From Natronoglomus mannanivorans (GTDB lineage: Archaea; Halobacteriota; Halobacteria; Halobacteriales; Natrialbaceae): a DNA stretch of 64,000 nt. The stretch is from positions 1 to 64,000 of the forward strand of contig JAOPKB010000005.1 in assembly GCA_025517485.1 (NCBI GenBank), written 5' to 3'. The notes beneath the pieces were generated by a model. It was not told the DNA's origin. It saw only the letters and a program-made list of their open reading frames with translations, and did not search any database. A program made the position numbers and the translations under genes. Below, in pieces: positions 8,858 to 18,126 of the stretch; the first letter of the stretch is position 1, and every line of letters starts with the position of its first letter.

Positions 8858-9270
8858 CTCAATCGGAAATTGTATCCCAATGTAATATAGTTTGGCAACA
8901 ATCATATTATAACCAAATTAGAGGCACTAGAAATATATTTTAGAGAGAGTGAACACAACCATTCGGAATAGAGCAGCGGACTGCGTGGACGGTTATCTGA
9001 AGTTTCGAATAGTACATGATCCCATACGATTCGTCAACTACTGCCTTCCGCTCGTGAAGTAGACACCACACTCTAGTCTACGAAACACGACACGAGCCAG
9101 ACGGATGTGGGATTCGGACAATTCCTGTAACAGGTTCGACATACGAGTGACGTGAATGGTTCGATTAAAATCCCTAATAGAAGACGTAAATCGGAACCCA
9201 CCGAACAAGTCTGAAGAAACTGCAGAGAAACATGTCACGAACCTCACGATCCCGTCTATTGACGGGTAAT
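8858..9270. other. AT-rich divergent intergenic region
   Basis: About 410 nt separate the oxidase start from the transducer promoter. The oxidase side holds TATA-like AT-rich sequence around 8878-8945, consistent with a promoter reading leftward. The short frames seen here have poor codon character. I see no RNA gene or obvious operator. Confidence 0.6.
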
Positions 9271-9278
9271 TATTTAAT
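9271..9278 (+). promoter_or_regulatory. TATA box of the chemotaxis transducer gene
   Basis: TATTTAAT is centred about 30 nt before ATG 9305. This spacing fits a nearly leaderless transcript and supports 9305 over the upstream in-frame TTG at 9290. Confidence 0.6.
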
Positions 9279-9304
9279 CCAGTACTGTATTGACTCCAGC
9301 AAAG

Positions 9305-11749
9305 ATGAGGGATGGTTTTTCAGCGTCACCGATCACGGCGCTACGGGGGAGTTTTTCGAGGAAACTGGGTGTGCTGTTCTTGTGTATCCTACTGCTTATC
9401 GCAGCAGTTGGGGGGATCATCTACGTTCAGACCGGAACAGCGCTCGAGGAGAGTACCAAAGAGGAGATGACACAGTCGACGACGCTTCAGGCGAACACCG
9501 TCGGCGAGTGGGTCGACCGGACTCGAGAGAACACGCGATACATCTCGGAGTCGGGTCCTGTCGCCAGTGGGGACCTCACGGAAATCGAGTCGTATCTCCG
9601 GTCCGAACACCAGGATGCCGCTGCCTCCGTCGCGGGAATTCACTACTACGATACGGGAGAACAGACGGTCCTCGCGAGCACGGATGGAAGCGCGACCAAC
9701 GCCGACTATCGAGACGCCGACGTCGAGTGGGCGGCTGAGGGTCTCTCCTTCGAGAACTCGCGTCAAACGCGAGTGACTCACCCGTACGTGGATCCGACGA
9801 CGGAGACGAACTCCGTCGCGTTCGTCAGTCAGGTTCCGGACGAATCCGACCGGGCGATCGTTCTGGTCGTCGATCTCGAAACGCAAGTCGAGAGACTCGA
9901 ACGGCCCTCCGCGACGGACGGTTCGTTCACGCACATCGTCGACGACCGGGGGACGGTCGTGATGAGCCACCGGGACGAGATTAATACCCAGAACATGGGT
10001 CCAGAAGACGAGTACGGCGTCGGTTCGATGGCCGTCGAAATGGGACTCATGGGCGAGACGGATTACATGGAAATGGTGATGGGTGGTGAAACGATGACGA
10101 TGGGGTACGCCCCGATTCCGGGAACGGACTGGGTCATCATGACTCACGTCCCCGCGGACGCAGCCTACGCGCTTCAGGACGACATCACCCAGTCCGTGTT
10201 CGCGCTGGTGGTTCTCTCGATGCTCGGACTCGGCGTCGTCGGCGTCGTGATCGGGCGTAACACGACCCGACCGATCACGCAATTGGCCGAGCGCGCGTCG
10301 GAACTCGAGTCGGGGAACCTCGATGCGGAACTGGAGACCAGTCGGACCGACGAGATCGGCCAGCTGTACGGGGCGTTCGACAACATGCGCGTCTCGCTTC
10401 GCGAACAGATCCAGGAGGTAGAGGAGGCGCGAAACCGAACCGAGTACATCAACGACCACCTCGAGGAGAAAGCGGCGGAGTACTCGGACGTGATGCAAGC
10501 GTGTGGTGATGGCGATCTCACCCAGCGGATGGATCCCGAGAGTCAGAACGAGGCGATGTCCGAAATCGCCGTCGAGTTCAACCGGATGACCGCGGAGATC
10601 GAAGAGACCGTCGATCAACTGTCCCGGTTCGCCGGCGAAGTCGCGGCCTCGAGTGAGGAGGTTACGGCGAGTACGGAGGAGGTTCATACGGCGAGTGTAC
10701 AGATGACCGAATCGATCGAGGAGATCTCCGCCGGTGCCGAGCAACAAAACGAGAGTTTACAGGAGGTCAACCAGGAGATGAACAATCTCTCGACGACGAC
10801 TGAGCAGATCGCCGCCTCGTCGAACAACGTCGCCGACCTCGCCGAACGAACCGCAGAGACCGGGAGGGCGGGTCGAGAAGTCGCGAACGAGGCGATCGAG
10901 GGGATGAACGAGGTCGAGGCCGAGTCCGAACGGGCCGTCGACGCGATCGAATCGCTCGAGGCCGAAATCGCCCAGATCGACGAACTGGTCGAGTTCATCA
11001 GTGAGGTGGCCAACCAGACGAACATGCTGGCGTTGAACGCCAACATCGAAGCCACTCGCTCGGACGAGTCCGAACAGGGTTTCTCCGTCGTCGCATCCGA
11101 GGTCAAAGACCTCGCAGCGGAGACCAAAAGCGCCGCCGAAGACATCGAGGAACGGATCGAGATCATCAAAGCGGAGACCGACCAAACGACTGACGAAGTC
11201 AGACGCACGAGCGAGCGGATCTCCCATTACCGAGATGCGATCGAGAACACCGTCGACGCGCTCGAGGAAATCTCGGCGTACGCCACCGAAACGAGCGAAG
11301 GCGTTCAAGAGATTTCCGCGGCGACCGAACAGCAGTCGGCCTCGACCCAGGAGGTCGTCTCGATGGTCGATCAGGCGACGACGATTTCCGAGGAAACTAC
11401 CGCCGAGGCCGAAACCGTCGTTGCCGCCGGTGAAGAACAGACCACCGCACTCACGGAAGTCTCCCAGTCGATCAGTAATCTCTCCCAACAGGCGTCGACG
11501 CTCTCCTCGAGGCTCGACGAATTCGAGACCGACGCCGACGTCGATACCGATTCGAACCAAACGACCATAGCCAGTTCAGACGGCCCTGACTCGGAATCGA
11601 GCGATCGACCGGAACAGTCCTCTGAGGATGCTGCGACGTCGTCCTCGCGCGACGCTGCGGAGGTGTTCTCGACTATCGATCGGGACGGTCCACCGTCGGA
11701 AGCTGACGACCGTCAAGCGGAGCGACGGGATCGCTCGACCGAACAGTAA
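9305..11749 (+). CDS. Methyl-accepting chemotaxis transducer (Htr type) with Cache-like sensor
   Basis: An 814-residue membrane receptor that passes a ligand or redox signal to CheA/CheW and the archaellum motor. TM1 is about residues 19-40, the extracellular Cache-like sensor about 42-295, TM2 about 298-318 and HAMP about 318-370, with a second HAMP-like segment near 400-440. The coiled-coil signalling domain has its hairpin tip near 562-602 ([20 protein letters not shown]), and the tail is Ser/Asp-rich. The sensor contains a Met cluster (about 231-262, including [13 protein letters not shown]). It is divergent from the multicopper oxidase, which raises the possibility of a metal-related stimulus; this is inference only. 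It could equally sense amino acids or other small molecules. Confidence 0.92.
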   Translation: MRDGFSASPITALRGSFSRKLGVLFLCILLLIAAVGGIIYVQTGTALEESTKEEMTQSTTLQANTVGEWVDRTRENTRYISESGPVASGDLTEIESYLRSEHQDAAASVAGIHYYDTGEQTVLASTDGSATNADYRDADVEWAAEGLSFENSRQTRVTHPYVDPTTETNSVAFVSQVPDESDRAIVLVVDLETQVERLERPSATDGSFTHIVDDRGTVVMSHRDEINTQNMGPEDEYGVGSMAVEMGLMGETDYMEMVMGGETMTMGYAPIPGTDWVIMTHVPADAAYALQDDITQSVFALVVLSMLGLGVVGVVIGRNTTRPITQLAERASELESGNLDAELETSRTDEIGQLYGAFDNMRVSLREQIQEVEEARNRTEYINDHLEEKAAEYSDVMQACGDGDLTQRMDPESQNEAMSEIAVEFNRMTAEIEETVDQLSRFAGEVAASSEEVTASTEEVHTASVQMTESIEEISAGAEQQNESLQEVNQEMNNLSTTTEQIAASSNNVADLAERTAETGRAGREVANEAIEGMNEVEAESERAVDAIESLEAEIAQIDELVEFISEVANQTNMLALNANIEATRSDESEQGFSVVASEVKDLAAETKSAAEDIEERIEIIKAETDQTTDEVRRTSERISHYRDAIENTVDALEEISAYATETSEGVQEISAATEQQSASTQEVVSMVDQATTISEETTAEAETVVAAGEEQTTALTEVSQSISNLSQQASTLSSRLDEFETDADVDTDSNQTTIASSDGPDSESSDRPEQSSEDAATSSSRDAAEVFSTIDRDGPPSEADDRQAERRDRSTEQ

Positions 11750-11976
11750 TCCGCGTGTCCGGATACCGTTTCTCTGTGTACCGATCGCTATTGCCTGATT
11801 TCTGATCGAGATCCTCCTGTCGACGGTGAGGTTCTCCTCGCCACTTCATCAAGCGTTTCGGGGTCAGATATCGAGACACCCGGCCTGCTCCGTCTGCCGA
11901 CGGAGACACCCGTGACCGAAAACCGGCACGAAACGACCACTCGAGTGAGACTCGGCGTGGTCGGCCGCCGGTCCGC

Positions 11977-12354
11977 TCAGTTCGTCTCGCCGTCTTCGTC
12001 GCCATCGGAGCGAGCGAAGGCGCCGTTCGGGTCACGAATCAACGACTCGAAATCGTCGACCGCGTCGTACTGATCTCGGTAGACGAGCGCCGACTTTCCC
12101 AGCGACGTTATCTCGTACAATCCCGATCGATCTGCCGGCCCGATCTTCCTGACGAGGCCGTAATCCTCGAGAACCGGCAGCCGTGTGTTGATGTTCTTTC
12201 GGCTCTTTTCGGTATGCGTAGCCAGATTCGACGCGACGTTTCGACCGTGTTCCTCGAGCGCCTCGAGGATACGGAAATCCGTCGGCTGTCTCAATCTCAC
12301 TGTGTCATCCCCCAGTAGAGTATACATCTCCCAGTAACTATCACTTGTGGCCAT
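11977..12354 (-). CDS. Winged-helix transcriptional regulator
   Basis: A 125-residue protein with a central winged helix (about 22-90): PTDFRILEALEEHGRNVASN, then a recognition-helix region (KNINTRLPVLEDYGLVRKIG) and a wing ending GLYEITSLGKSAL. The layout matches ArsR/PhiH1-type haloarchaeal regulators of about 100-130 residues. The last 25 residues are an acidic tail. It converges on the transducer gene across 227 nt that contain no other recognisable gene. The ligand and targets are not evident. Confidence 0.85.
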   Translation of the reverse strand: MATSDSYWEMYTLLGDDTVRLRQPTDFRILEALEEHGRNVASNLATHTEKSRKNINTRLPVLEDYGLVRKIGPADRSGLYEITSLGKSALVYRDQYDAVDDFESLIRDPNGAFARSDGDEDGETN

Positions 12355-12418
12355 TATCGGGTACCGAGGATATCGTCGTCCGACGCTCGTGTGATGACAA
12401 CCTCGAACGAAATTCCTG

Positions 12419-13540
12419 CTACGGACTGGTAGATGTCAACCTGTCAAGAGTTACTGAAACGACCGTCCCACGCGGGTAGTTGTCGTCGAAGACGAGTTCA
12501 CCGCCGAACTCCTCGAGGACGGTCGTGACGAGGTAGAGTCCCGCACCCATCACCGACTCGCCGTCGGATCTGGCCTCGGGGTCGGCGAGGAGCGCCTTCT
12601 GTGAGTCGGGGATCCCGACGCCGTCGTCTGCGATGTTCACCGTCACGCGATCGCTCGTCAGTTCCACGGTGACGGTCACCTCGGCTCTGGCGCGGTCGGT
12701 GTGGACGGCGGCGTTCGAGAGGAGGTGTTTGAACACCGAACCGAGCATCGGTGATGCGGCGACGGTCACCGGCTGGTCCACCGAGCCGAGCCGTTCGACG
12801 GTGACGTCGACGGCATCGTCCCGTCGGAGGCGCTCGATCTCCGCGTCGAGAATGGCCGTCAGATCACACGACTCGAGGTGGACCTCGGGGTCGCCATCGA
12901 GGACGTCCATCAGTTCCGCAGCGGTGTCGGTGAGTTCGAGTGCGTGATGAGAGGCGTCTAACAGCCACTCGAGTGCCTGCCTGTCGGCCGGATCGACTCG
13001 GTCGCGGAGCTGATCGCCCCAGCCGACGATCATGCTGACGTCGTTTCGGATGTCCGTCCGGACGATCCGATTCAACAGCGTGAGCCGGTGGTTTCGATCG
13101 ACGAGTTCGCGCTGCGTGCCAGCCCGTTCGATCGCGTACCGAAGCGTTCGGAACAGCAAATCGCCGGTGATCGTTCCCTTGACGAGGTAGTCCTGTGCGC
13201 CACTGCGGATCGCTTCGGCACCGATGTCGCCGCCGTCCTGACCGGTCAGGACGACGATTGGGACCGTCGGTGCCCGTTCGACCATCGACTCGACCGTCTC
13301 GAGGCCGGCGCTATCTGGAAGCAACAGATCGAGGAGGACGACGTCCGGTGGGCCGGTTCCGATTCGGTCGGTCGCGTCGGCGAGCCGATCGACGTGGTCG
13401 ATCGATCGAATCTCGATCAGTCGGTCGCTGCCCTGTGCACGCTGGGTCGACTGGTGTTCGTGGATCAACCGTTCGACGAATCGGGCGTCGTCCGCGTTGT
13501 CCTCGACGAGCAACAGTTCGACGTCGGTCGAGGAACACAT
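12419..13540 (-). CDS. Receiver-histidine-kinase hybrid lacking the phospho-acceptor His
   Basis: A 373-residue soluble signalling protein. Residues 5-135 are a response-regulator receiver with acidic pair E13/D14, phospho-Asp D71 in VVLLDLLLPD and K121. Residues about 145-215 resemble the haloarchaeal DHp helix, but the usual H-D-(I/L)-R-N motif reads T-D-I-R-N (T162 at the His position). A HATPase follows with an N-box (LLSNAAVH), G1 (DDGVGIPD) and G2 (GAGLYL). The ATP site looks intact, so this may be a phosphatase, a pseudokinase acting in trans, or an Asp-phosphate-controlled output module. It is divergent from the HxlR-receiver-HalX gene 155 nt away, a plausible partner. Confidence 0.88.
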   Translation of the reverse strand: MCSSTDVELLLVEDNADDARFVERLIHEHQSTQRAQGSDRLIEIRSIDHVDRLADATDRIGTGPPDVVLLDLLLPDSAGLETVESMVERAPTVPIVVLTGQDGGDIGAEAIRSGAQDYLVKGTITGDLLFRTLRYAIERAGTQRELVDRNHRLTLLNRIVRTDIRNDVSMIVGWGDQLRDRVDPADRQALEWLLDASHHALELTDTAAELMDVLDGDPEVHLESCDLTAILDAEIERLRRDDAVDVTVERLGSVDQPVTVAASPMLGSVFKHLLSNAAVHTDRARAEVTVTVELTSDRVTVNIADDGVGIPDSQKALLADPEARSDGESVMGAGLYLVTTVLEEFGGELVFDDNYPRGTVVSVTLDRLTSTSP

Positions 13541-13667
13541 GTACAGATCATCTCGAGTGGAGTGTGCTATTTGTTACGGTCTCTCACCGAGGGTCGGTCG
13601 CGAAGAGCGCTCGCGTGGAGAGCGGTCCACCGATCGGGCCGATCCGACCGTCTCGACCCCGAACAGC

Positions 13668-13674
13668 TATACTA
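13668..13674 (+). promoter_or_regulatory. TATA box of the HxlR-receiver gene
   Basis: TATACTA is centred 25 nt before ATG 13696, which fits a leaderless transcript and supports that start over the long open upstream extension of the same frame. Confidence 0.55.
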
Positions 13675-13695
13675 TCCCGCCAGCGAAGTCACCAC

Positions 13696-14517
13696 ATGAC
13701 TGATCGCGAGGTCGACGTTCCGCCGTCGAAGCGAGTCGCCCTCGATGCACTGTCGTTGCTCTCGAACAAGTGGCATCCAGTGGTCGTGGTCGTCCTGTGC
13801 CAGCGCGGTCCGTTGGGCTTCAACGCCCTCCTCGAAGCGATCCCCGACGTCTCCGGCAAAGTGCTGTCGGCGGCACTCGAGGCGTTACAAAACGCCGGAC
13901 TGGTCGAGCGAACGGTCGTCAGCGAGTCGCCGCTTCGAGTCGAGTACGACCTCACCGAGGCCGGCAGCGAGATGGACGCCGTCTTCGAGGCACTCTCGAC
14001 GTGGGGCCAGCGCCACCTCGAGACGGCGACCCCGACGATCCTGCTCGCGGACGCCGATCGTCGGATTACGGCCATGTACGGGGAGTGGCTGGCCGACCGC
14101 TACACGACCGTGCGCGCACACAACGGCGAGGAACTCGAGGCGCGACTCGACGGCGACGTCGATGTCGTCGTCTACGACGAGGGACTCCCGGGAGTCGACT
14201 CCGGTGAACTCCTCGGGGCCGTCAGAGACGACTGTCGCACCGTCGCGCTGGTCGGCGACCGTCCCGGGTTCGACCTGCTCTCGCTCACGTTCGACGACGT
14301 CCGTCGCAAACCGATCGTTCGCGAGACCGCACTCGACGCCATCGACGCCCAGCTCCGACGACGCGGCGAGTCCCCCGAGCGACGCGAACGAGCGTCGCTG
14401 GCGGCCAGACGGTCGTTGCTCGAGTCCGTCTATTCACGCGAGCACCTGGAAGGGGTCGAGGCCTACGCCGAACTCCGTCGACGGATGAAGACGCTCGACG
14501 ACCGCCTCGAAGCGTAG
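13696..14517 (+). CDS. HxlR-type winged helix fused to receiver and HalX domains
   Basis: A 273-residue regulator. Residues about 10-105 are an HxlR winged helix (LLSNKWHPVVVVVL, GFNALLEAIPDVSGKVLS, ALQNAGLVERTV). Residues about 112-215 form a receiver (TPTILLADADRRITAMY, phospho-Asp in VVVYDEGLPG, Lys in RKPI). The final 55 residues match a HalX helix pair (RERASLAARRSLLE and EAYAELRRRMKTLDDRLEA). HalX proteins usually lack their own DNA-binding domain, so the N-terminal HxlR part is notable. The receiver lacks a sensor; the divergent hybrid kinase is the obvious candidate input. ATG 13696 is chosen because of the TATA box and because the frame upstream of it reads as antisense to the kinase gene. 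Confidence 0.88.
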   Translation: MTDREVDVPPSKRVALDALSLLSNKWHPVVVVVLCQRGPLGFNALLEAIPDVSGKVLSAALEALQNAGLVERTVVSESPLRVEYDLTEAGSEMDAVFEALSTWGQRHLETATPTILLADADRRITAMYGEWLADRYTTVRAHNGEELEARLDGDVDVVVYDEGLPGVDSGELLGAVRDDCRTVALVGDRPGFDLLSLTFDDVRRKPIVRETALDAIDAQLRRRGESPERRERASLAARRSLLESVYSREHLEGVEAYAELRRRMKTLDDRLEA

Positions 14518-14534
14518 CTCCTCAGGTCGATCTC

Positions 14535-14586
14535 GACCACACGTCCGACCGTCCGTTGGAGACCACACGTCCGACCGTCCGTTGGA
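14535..14586. repeat. Perfect 26-bp tandem duplication
   Basis: Two identical 26-bp units (14535-14560 and 14561-14586, each starting GACCACACGTCCGACC) lie just after the HxlR-HalX stop in an otherwise featureless 239-nt gap. Perfect identity suggests a recent duplication. Confidence 0.9.
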
Positions 14587-14756
14587 GTCCTCGCTCAGTG
14601 GGGCTGCTGTCGAACAGCGCGTGATGTGGCCTCGAGTTCGGCGATGCTGATGGGGTCTCTGTCTCGGAATCACAACGGAACTCGGTCCACCTCGAGGACG
14701 TCGGCGATCGACGCGACGAGCTGGACGGACAGATGCTGTCGACGCTGTCGGCCCCG

Positions 14757-15017
14757 TTACCCGTCCGTCTCGAGGACGTACAGCCGTTGACGAGCGTCCT
14801 GCACGTAGAATCGTTCGCTCACGAGGCCGTCTCTTTCGAGTTCCGATAGCGCGTTACTGACGGTCGGCCGTGCGAGATTCGTCTGTTCGACGAGTTGTTT
14901 CTGGGTGAGCGGTCCTTCGTACTCGAGCGTTTTGTACACCAGTTTCACGCTCGGTGGCGATCCGTCGATCGACGGCGGCTGGTCGGCGGTCGGTGAGCGA
15001 TGGGCTCCGGTACACAC
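14757..15017 (-). CDS. MarR/TrmB-like winged-helix regulator
   Basis: An 86-residue DNA-binding protein containing one winged helix: VKLVYKTLEYEGPLTQKQLV, a recognition helix (ARPTVSNALSELERDGLV) and a wing (ERFYVQDARQRLYVLE). This short form is common in haloarchaea. It is divergent from the ABC exporter gene with a shared 296-nt control region, so regulation of the exporter is a reasonable inference. The first 20 residues are disordered and Pro/Ser-rich, so a later start is possible, but no better ATG exists. Confidence 0.85.
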   Translation of the reverse strand: MCTGAHRSPTADQPPSIDGSPPSVKLVYKTLEYEGPLTQKQLVEQTNLARPTVSNALSELERDGLVSERFYVQDARQRLYVLETDG

Positions 15018-15278
15018 GATCTCTGGTCCCTCGGGTTGGCCCTTTCACGCTCGGGTAGTTAATCATTGTTCACCGACTTCGACAGATCGGGGGTGAGGGC
15101 TCCTCGAGCTTCGAATCGGAGATCGACGACCGAGAACGGGCGAGCGAGAATCGACGACCGACAATCGACGGTCGGCGGTCTCCCCCCGCGGTCCGAAACG
15201 AGGATTTACTTCGGGTAAACCCCTTAAATAGCCTCTTCAGCCTTCCCCTCCGTAAGGGGGTTGCCCCTTCTCGACGGG

Positions 15279-15285
15279 TTATAAA
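15279..15285 (+). promoter_or_regulatory. TATA box of the ABC exporter gene
   Basis: TTATAAA is centred 32 nt before ATG 15314. A short inverted repeat (CCCCT at 15245-15249 and AGGGG at 15255-15259) sits just upstream and could be an operator for the divergent MarR-like regulator. A second AT element (CTTAAATA) lies near 15223-15230. Confidence 0.55.
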
Positions 15286-15313
15286 CGCGGAGACCGGAAG
15301 GCCGGGGAACGAC

Positions 15314-17248
15314 ATGGCTCCCGACAAACACGGCGGATTCGAAGACGTTCGCGAGAACGTCGACGGCCATCCGATGATGAACCTCTTCAGATACGCCACG
15401 CCTTACTGGCGGGCGCTCTCGGTCGGGACCGTCTCGGCGGTCATCAACCGGGCGCTCCGACTGCTCCCGGCGCTGCTCGTCGCGGCCGCACTCGACCGAG
15501 TCATCGAAGCGCCGGGCGAACCAGCGGAGCTGGCCCAACTCGGGCTGGTCACGAACGAGGTCATCGCACAGGAAGCGACCGAGGCCCGGCTCGCGCTCTT
15601 GCAGTCACTGGTCGTCATCGGAATCGTCGGCTACAGCTTACAGGCGCTCGGTCACTTCGCCTCGCGATACTTCTTCCAGACGACCGCCCAGAAGGTCCAA
15701 CACGACCTTCGACACGACACGTACAACCACATGCAGCGGCTCTCGATGGAGTTCTACAACGACCACGAGACCGGTGGGATGATGGCGATTCTCAACAGCG
15801 ACATCAACCGCCTCGAGCAGTTCTTCAACACCGAGATCCGCCAGATCATCCGCGCGATCGTCATCTTCTCGCTCGTCGGGGCGTACCTGCTGTTGAAGGC
15901 ACCCGAATTCGCGCCGTTGATCCTGATCCCGATGATACTGATTGCGCTGGCGACTGGCAAGTTCATCACGTGGATCGAACCCAAGTACAAGCGTATCCGC
16001 GAACTGGTCGCCGAGTTGAACACGCAGCTGGCGAACAACCTCGGCGGCGCTGCGATCATCAAGACCTTCGACCGTTACGACGTCGAGAGCAAGCGGGTCG
16101 ACGACCGGAGCATGGACTACCGCAACGAGAAGATCTCGGCGATCAGGATCCGGCGCGTGTTCTTCTCCTCGCTCCGGCTGTTCGTCGGCCTGATGTTCGT
16201 CACCGTCCTCTTCTTCGGCGGTCGGTCGGTCGTCGCCGGCACGCTCACCGCCGGTACCTTCGTCGTCTTCTTCATGTACCTGCGCGAACTCGACGGCCCG
16301 ATGACCCGGATCGGGAAGACTGCGAACAAGTGGCAGAAGACGATGTCGAGCGCCGAACGCGTCTTCGGCATTCTCGGAACCCAGCCGTCGATCGACGCCC
16401 CCGAAGACGGCGTGGACCCGGACGATATCGACGGGCGGATCGACGTCGACGACGTCAGATTCAGCTATTCGGGCGTCGACGACGAGGTCCTCACCGGCGT
16501 CGACCTCTCGGTCCCCGCCGGGAAAACGATCGGCCTGGCCGGGACCAGCGGTTCGGGGAAGTCGACGCTACTCAAGTTGTTGCCGCGACTCCACGACGTC
16601 AACGACGGCGCCGTCGAGATCGACGGCATCGACGTCCGCGAGTACGACCTCGAGGGGCTTCGAGACGAGATCGGCGTCGTCGAACAGGACCCGTACATGT
16701 TCTCCGGCACGATCCGCCAGAACATCGCCTACGGCGACCGAGAGCTGTTCTGGGCGGTTCTCGAGGGCGGGGGTGATAGTGATAGTGACGATGGTGGTGT
16801 TTCCAGAGAGAACCAGCGCCGAATCGAGCAGGCCGCTCGAGACGCCGGCGCTCACGAGTTCATCTGCGACCTCCCCGAGGGATACGATACGCAGGTCGGT
16901 GAGCGTGGCGTCAAGCTCTCGGGCGGGCAGCGTCAGCGCCTCTCGATCGCACGGACGCTGCTCAACGACCCGTCGATCGTCATCCTCGACGAGGCGACCA
17001 GCGACGTCGACACCGAGACGGAAGAGCTCATCCAGGAGAACCTCGATCGCATCTGCAACGACCGGACGGCGTTCATCATCGCCCACCGTCTGTCGACGAT
17101 CCGCGACGCGGATCGGATCGTCGTCATGGACGAGGGAGAGATCATCGAGACGGGCACCCACGACGACCTCGTCGACACCGAAGGCACCTACGCGGATCTG
17201 TGGGCCTCCCAGAGTGACATGACTACCACGGGATCGGTCGCGGACTAG
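15314..17248 (+). CDS. ABC exporter half-transporter (fused permease and ATPase)
   Basis: A 644-residue lipid/drug-exporter-type ABC half-transporter expected to dimerise. The permease (about residues 20-350) has six hydrophobic segments. The ATPase has Walker A GTSGSGKST (410-418), Q-loop VVEQDPYMFSGT, signature LSGGQRQRLSIAR (from 535), Walker B ending in D559-E560 (IVILDEATSD) and H-loop H591. An acidic low-complexity insert (GGGDSDSDDGG) lies between the Q-loop and signature. Family length is usually 580-620, so this insert and an extended N-terminus account for the excess. The substrate cannot be read from the sequence. Confidence 0.93.
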   Translation: MAPDKHGGFEDVRENVDGHPMMNLFRYATPYWRALSVGTVSAVINRALRLLPALLVAAALDRVIEAPGEPAELAQLGLVTNEVIAQEATEARLALLQSLVVIGIVGYSLQALGHFASRYFFQTTAQKVQHDLRHDTYNHMQRLSMEFYNDHETGGMMAILNSDINRLEQFFNTEIRQIIRAIVIFSLVGAYLLLKAPEFAPLILIPMILIALATGKFITWIEPKYKRIRELVAELNTQLANNLGGAAIIKTFDRYDVESKRVDDRSMDYRNEKISAIRIRRVFFSSLRLFVGLMFVTVLFFGGRSVVAGTLTAGTFVVFFMYLRELDGPMTRIGKTANKWQKTMSSAERVFGILGTQPSIDAPEDGVDPDDIDGRIDVDDVRFSYSGVDDEVLTGVDLSVPAGKTIGLAGTSGSGKSTLLKLLPRLHDVNDGAVEIDGIDVREYDLEGLRDEIGVVEQDPYMFSGTIRQNIAYGDRELFWAVLEGGGDSDSDDGGVSRENQRRIEQAARDAGAHEFICDLPEGYDTQVGERGVKLSGGQRQRLSIARTLLNDPSIVILDEATSDVDTETEELIQENLDRICNDRTAFIIAHRLSTIRDADRIVVMDEGEIIETGTHDDLVDTEGTYADLWASQSDMTTTGSVAD

Positions 17249-17484
17249 GACTCCCTGTGACCAGGTAACCGAGTCACTCGAGGACGACAACGAGGACGTA
17301 GCCGGTTCCGTCCCGGCTTCGAGGAACTCTCCACAGACGCCGTCTCGAGACGTGAACCACGCTCGGATCCCGACCGCGTTCTTCGAAATTCGAACGTGAA
17401 CGCTCGAGCACGAGAGACTGACTGTGATAGTGATACCAACCGAAAACGGGATCCGAACTGCCGACGATATGCAATCACAACAGC

Positions 17485-17736
17485 ATGACCGCCGGATTCT
17501 CGGTCGACTCGCGCCTCGTCGAGTCGGTCAGCGAACTGGTCGTCGGGGACGGCTTGTACGCCGAGTCGTCTGATTCAGCGTACTGGGTCACCGAGATCAC
17601 TCCGAAGCAAATCTCCCTCGAGAGTATCGACGACGCACCCTGTACGTGGCAGCGAGACACGTTGAACGCATCGTTCGAATCGAACAGCTGGGTTCGTCAA
17701 TCCCGCGTGGCCCTCGAGAGGACCGACTCGAAGTGA
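17485..17736 (+). CDS. Small hypothetical protein
   Basis: An 83-residue frame with acidic haloarchaeal composition and a plausible folded core (SAYWVTEITPKQISLESIDD, then TWQRDTLNASFESNSWVR). Three Trp residues in a small acidic protein make chance less likely. No family is recognised. It stands alone between the ABC exporter and the convergent zinc-ribbon/TRAM gene. Confidence 0.55.
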   Translation: MTAGFSVDSRLVESVSELVVGDGLYAESSDSAYWVTEITPKQISLESIDDAPCTWQRDTLNASFESNSWVRQSRVALERTDSK

Positions 17737-17799
17737 GTCTCGGTCGTTCGAGGACGTCCGAACCGTCGATCCGTTCGATCTCCGGGCGGACCGTGGTGG

Positions 17800-18126
17800 C
17801 TACGGGTCCGTATCGACGAGTTCCGCCTGTCCGTGAGTTTCGTCGACAGAGGTGACGCGGACCATCGCCTCGATCGTCGCGACCTCCGCTTCGAGGAAGA
17901 GGACGAACCCGCCATCGGTCTTGCAGACGAGCGTCCCGTCGTGTTTCTCGTCGACGATATCGACGACGACCTCGTCACCCGGTTCGGGTTTCCCGCCCAG
18001 GGATTCGCCACACCGCCAACAGTCGGCGTCGTACTCCGGCGATCCTTCGGGAGCGTTGCTCGCCCCGCATCTCGGCGTGTCACACTTGATGAACGAGTCG
18101 TGCTGGCCCGGTTGATATCGTCCCAC
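17800..18126 (-). CDS. Zinc-ribbon plus TRAM-domain protein
   Basis: A 108-residue protein with an N-terminal zinc ribbon (KCDTPRCGAS, then DCWRCGES) and a C-terminal TRAM-like OB fold (about 50-105; GDEVVVDIVDEKHDGTLVCK). TRAM proteins bind RNA in archaea and may act as RNA chaperones; the ribbon could add nucleic-acid contacts. I chose GTG 18126 (VGRYQPGQHDSF) because the upstream in-frame extension to ATG 18231 (36 residues, Ser/Arg-rich) looks non-coding. The longer form remains possible. Confidence 0.75.
   Translation of the reverse strand: MGRYQPGQHDSFIKCDTPRCGASNAPEGSPEYDADCWRCGESLGGKPEPGDEVVVDIVDEKHDGTLVCKTDGGFVLFLEAEVATIEAMVRVTSVDETHGQAELVDTDP

Noticed and set aside
9038-9247. 69-codon minus-strand frame between the oxidase and transducer
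   Set aside because: Basic, Cys/Phe/Arg-rich composition unlike neighbours, no upstream promoter pattern, and it sits in AT-rich promoter DNA.
9389-10747. Long minus-strand frame (452 codons) opposite the chemotaxis transducer
   Set aside because: It is antisense to a gene with clear TM, HAMP and signalling motifs; its His/Arg/Asp-rich composition is typical of the shadow frame in GC-rich DNA.
13195-13695. N-terminal extension of the HxlR-receiver frame
   Set aside because: It overlaps the divergent kinase gene antisense, is Arg-rich, and the TATA box at 13668 points to ATG 13696.
17274-17474. 66-codon minus-strand frame after the ABC exporter
   Set aside because: Ser/Arg-rich with no haloarchaeal acidic bias; no recognisable domain; likely chance.
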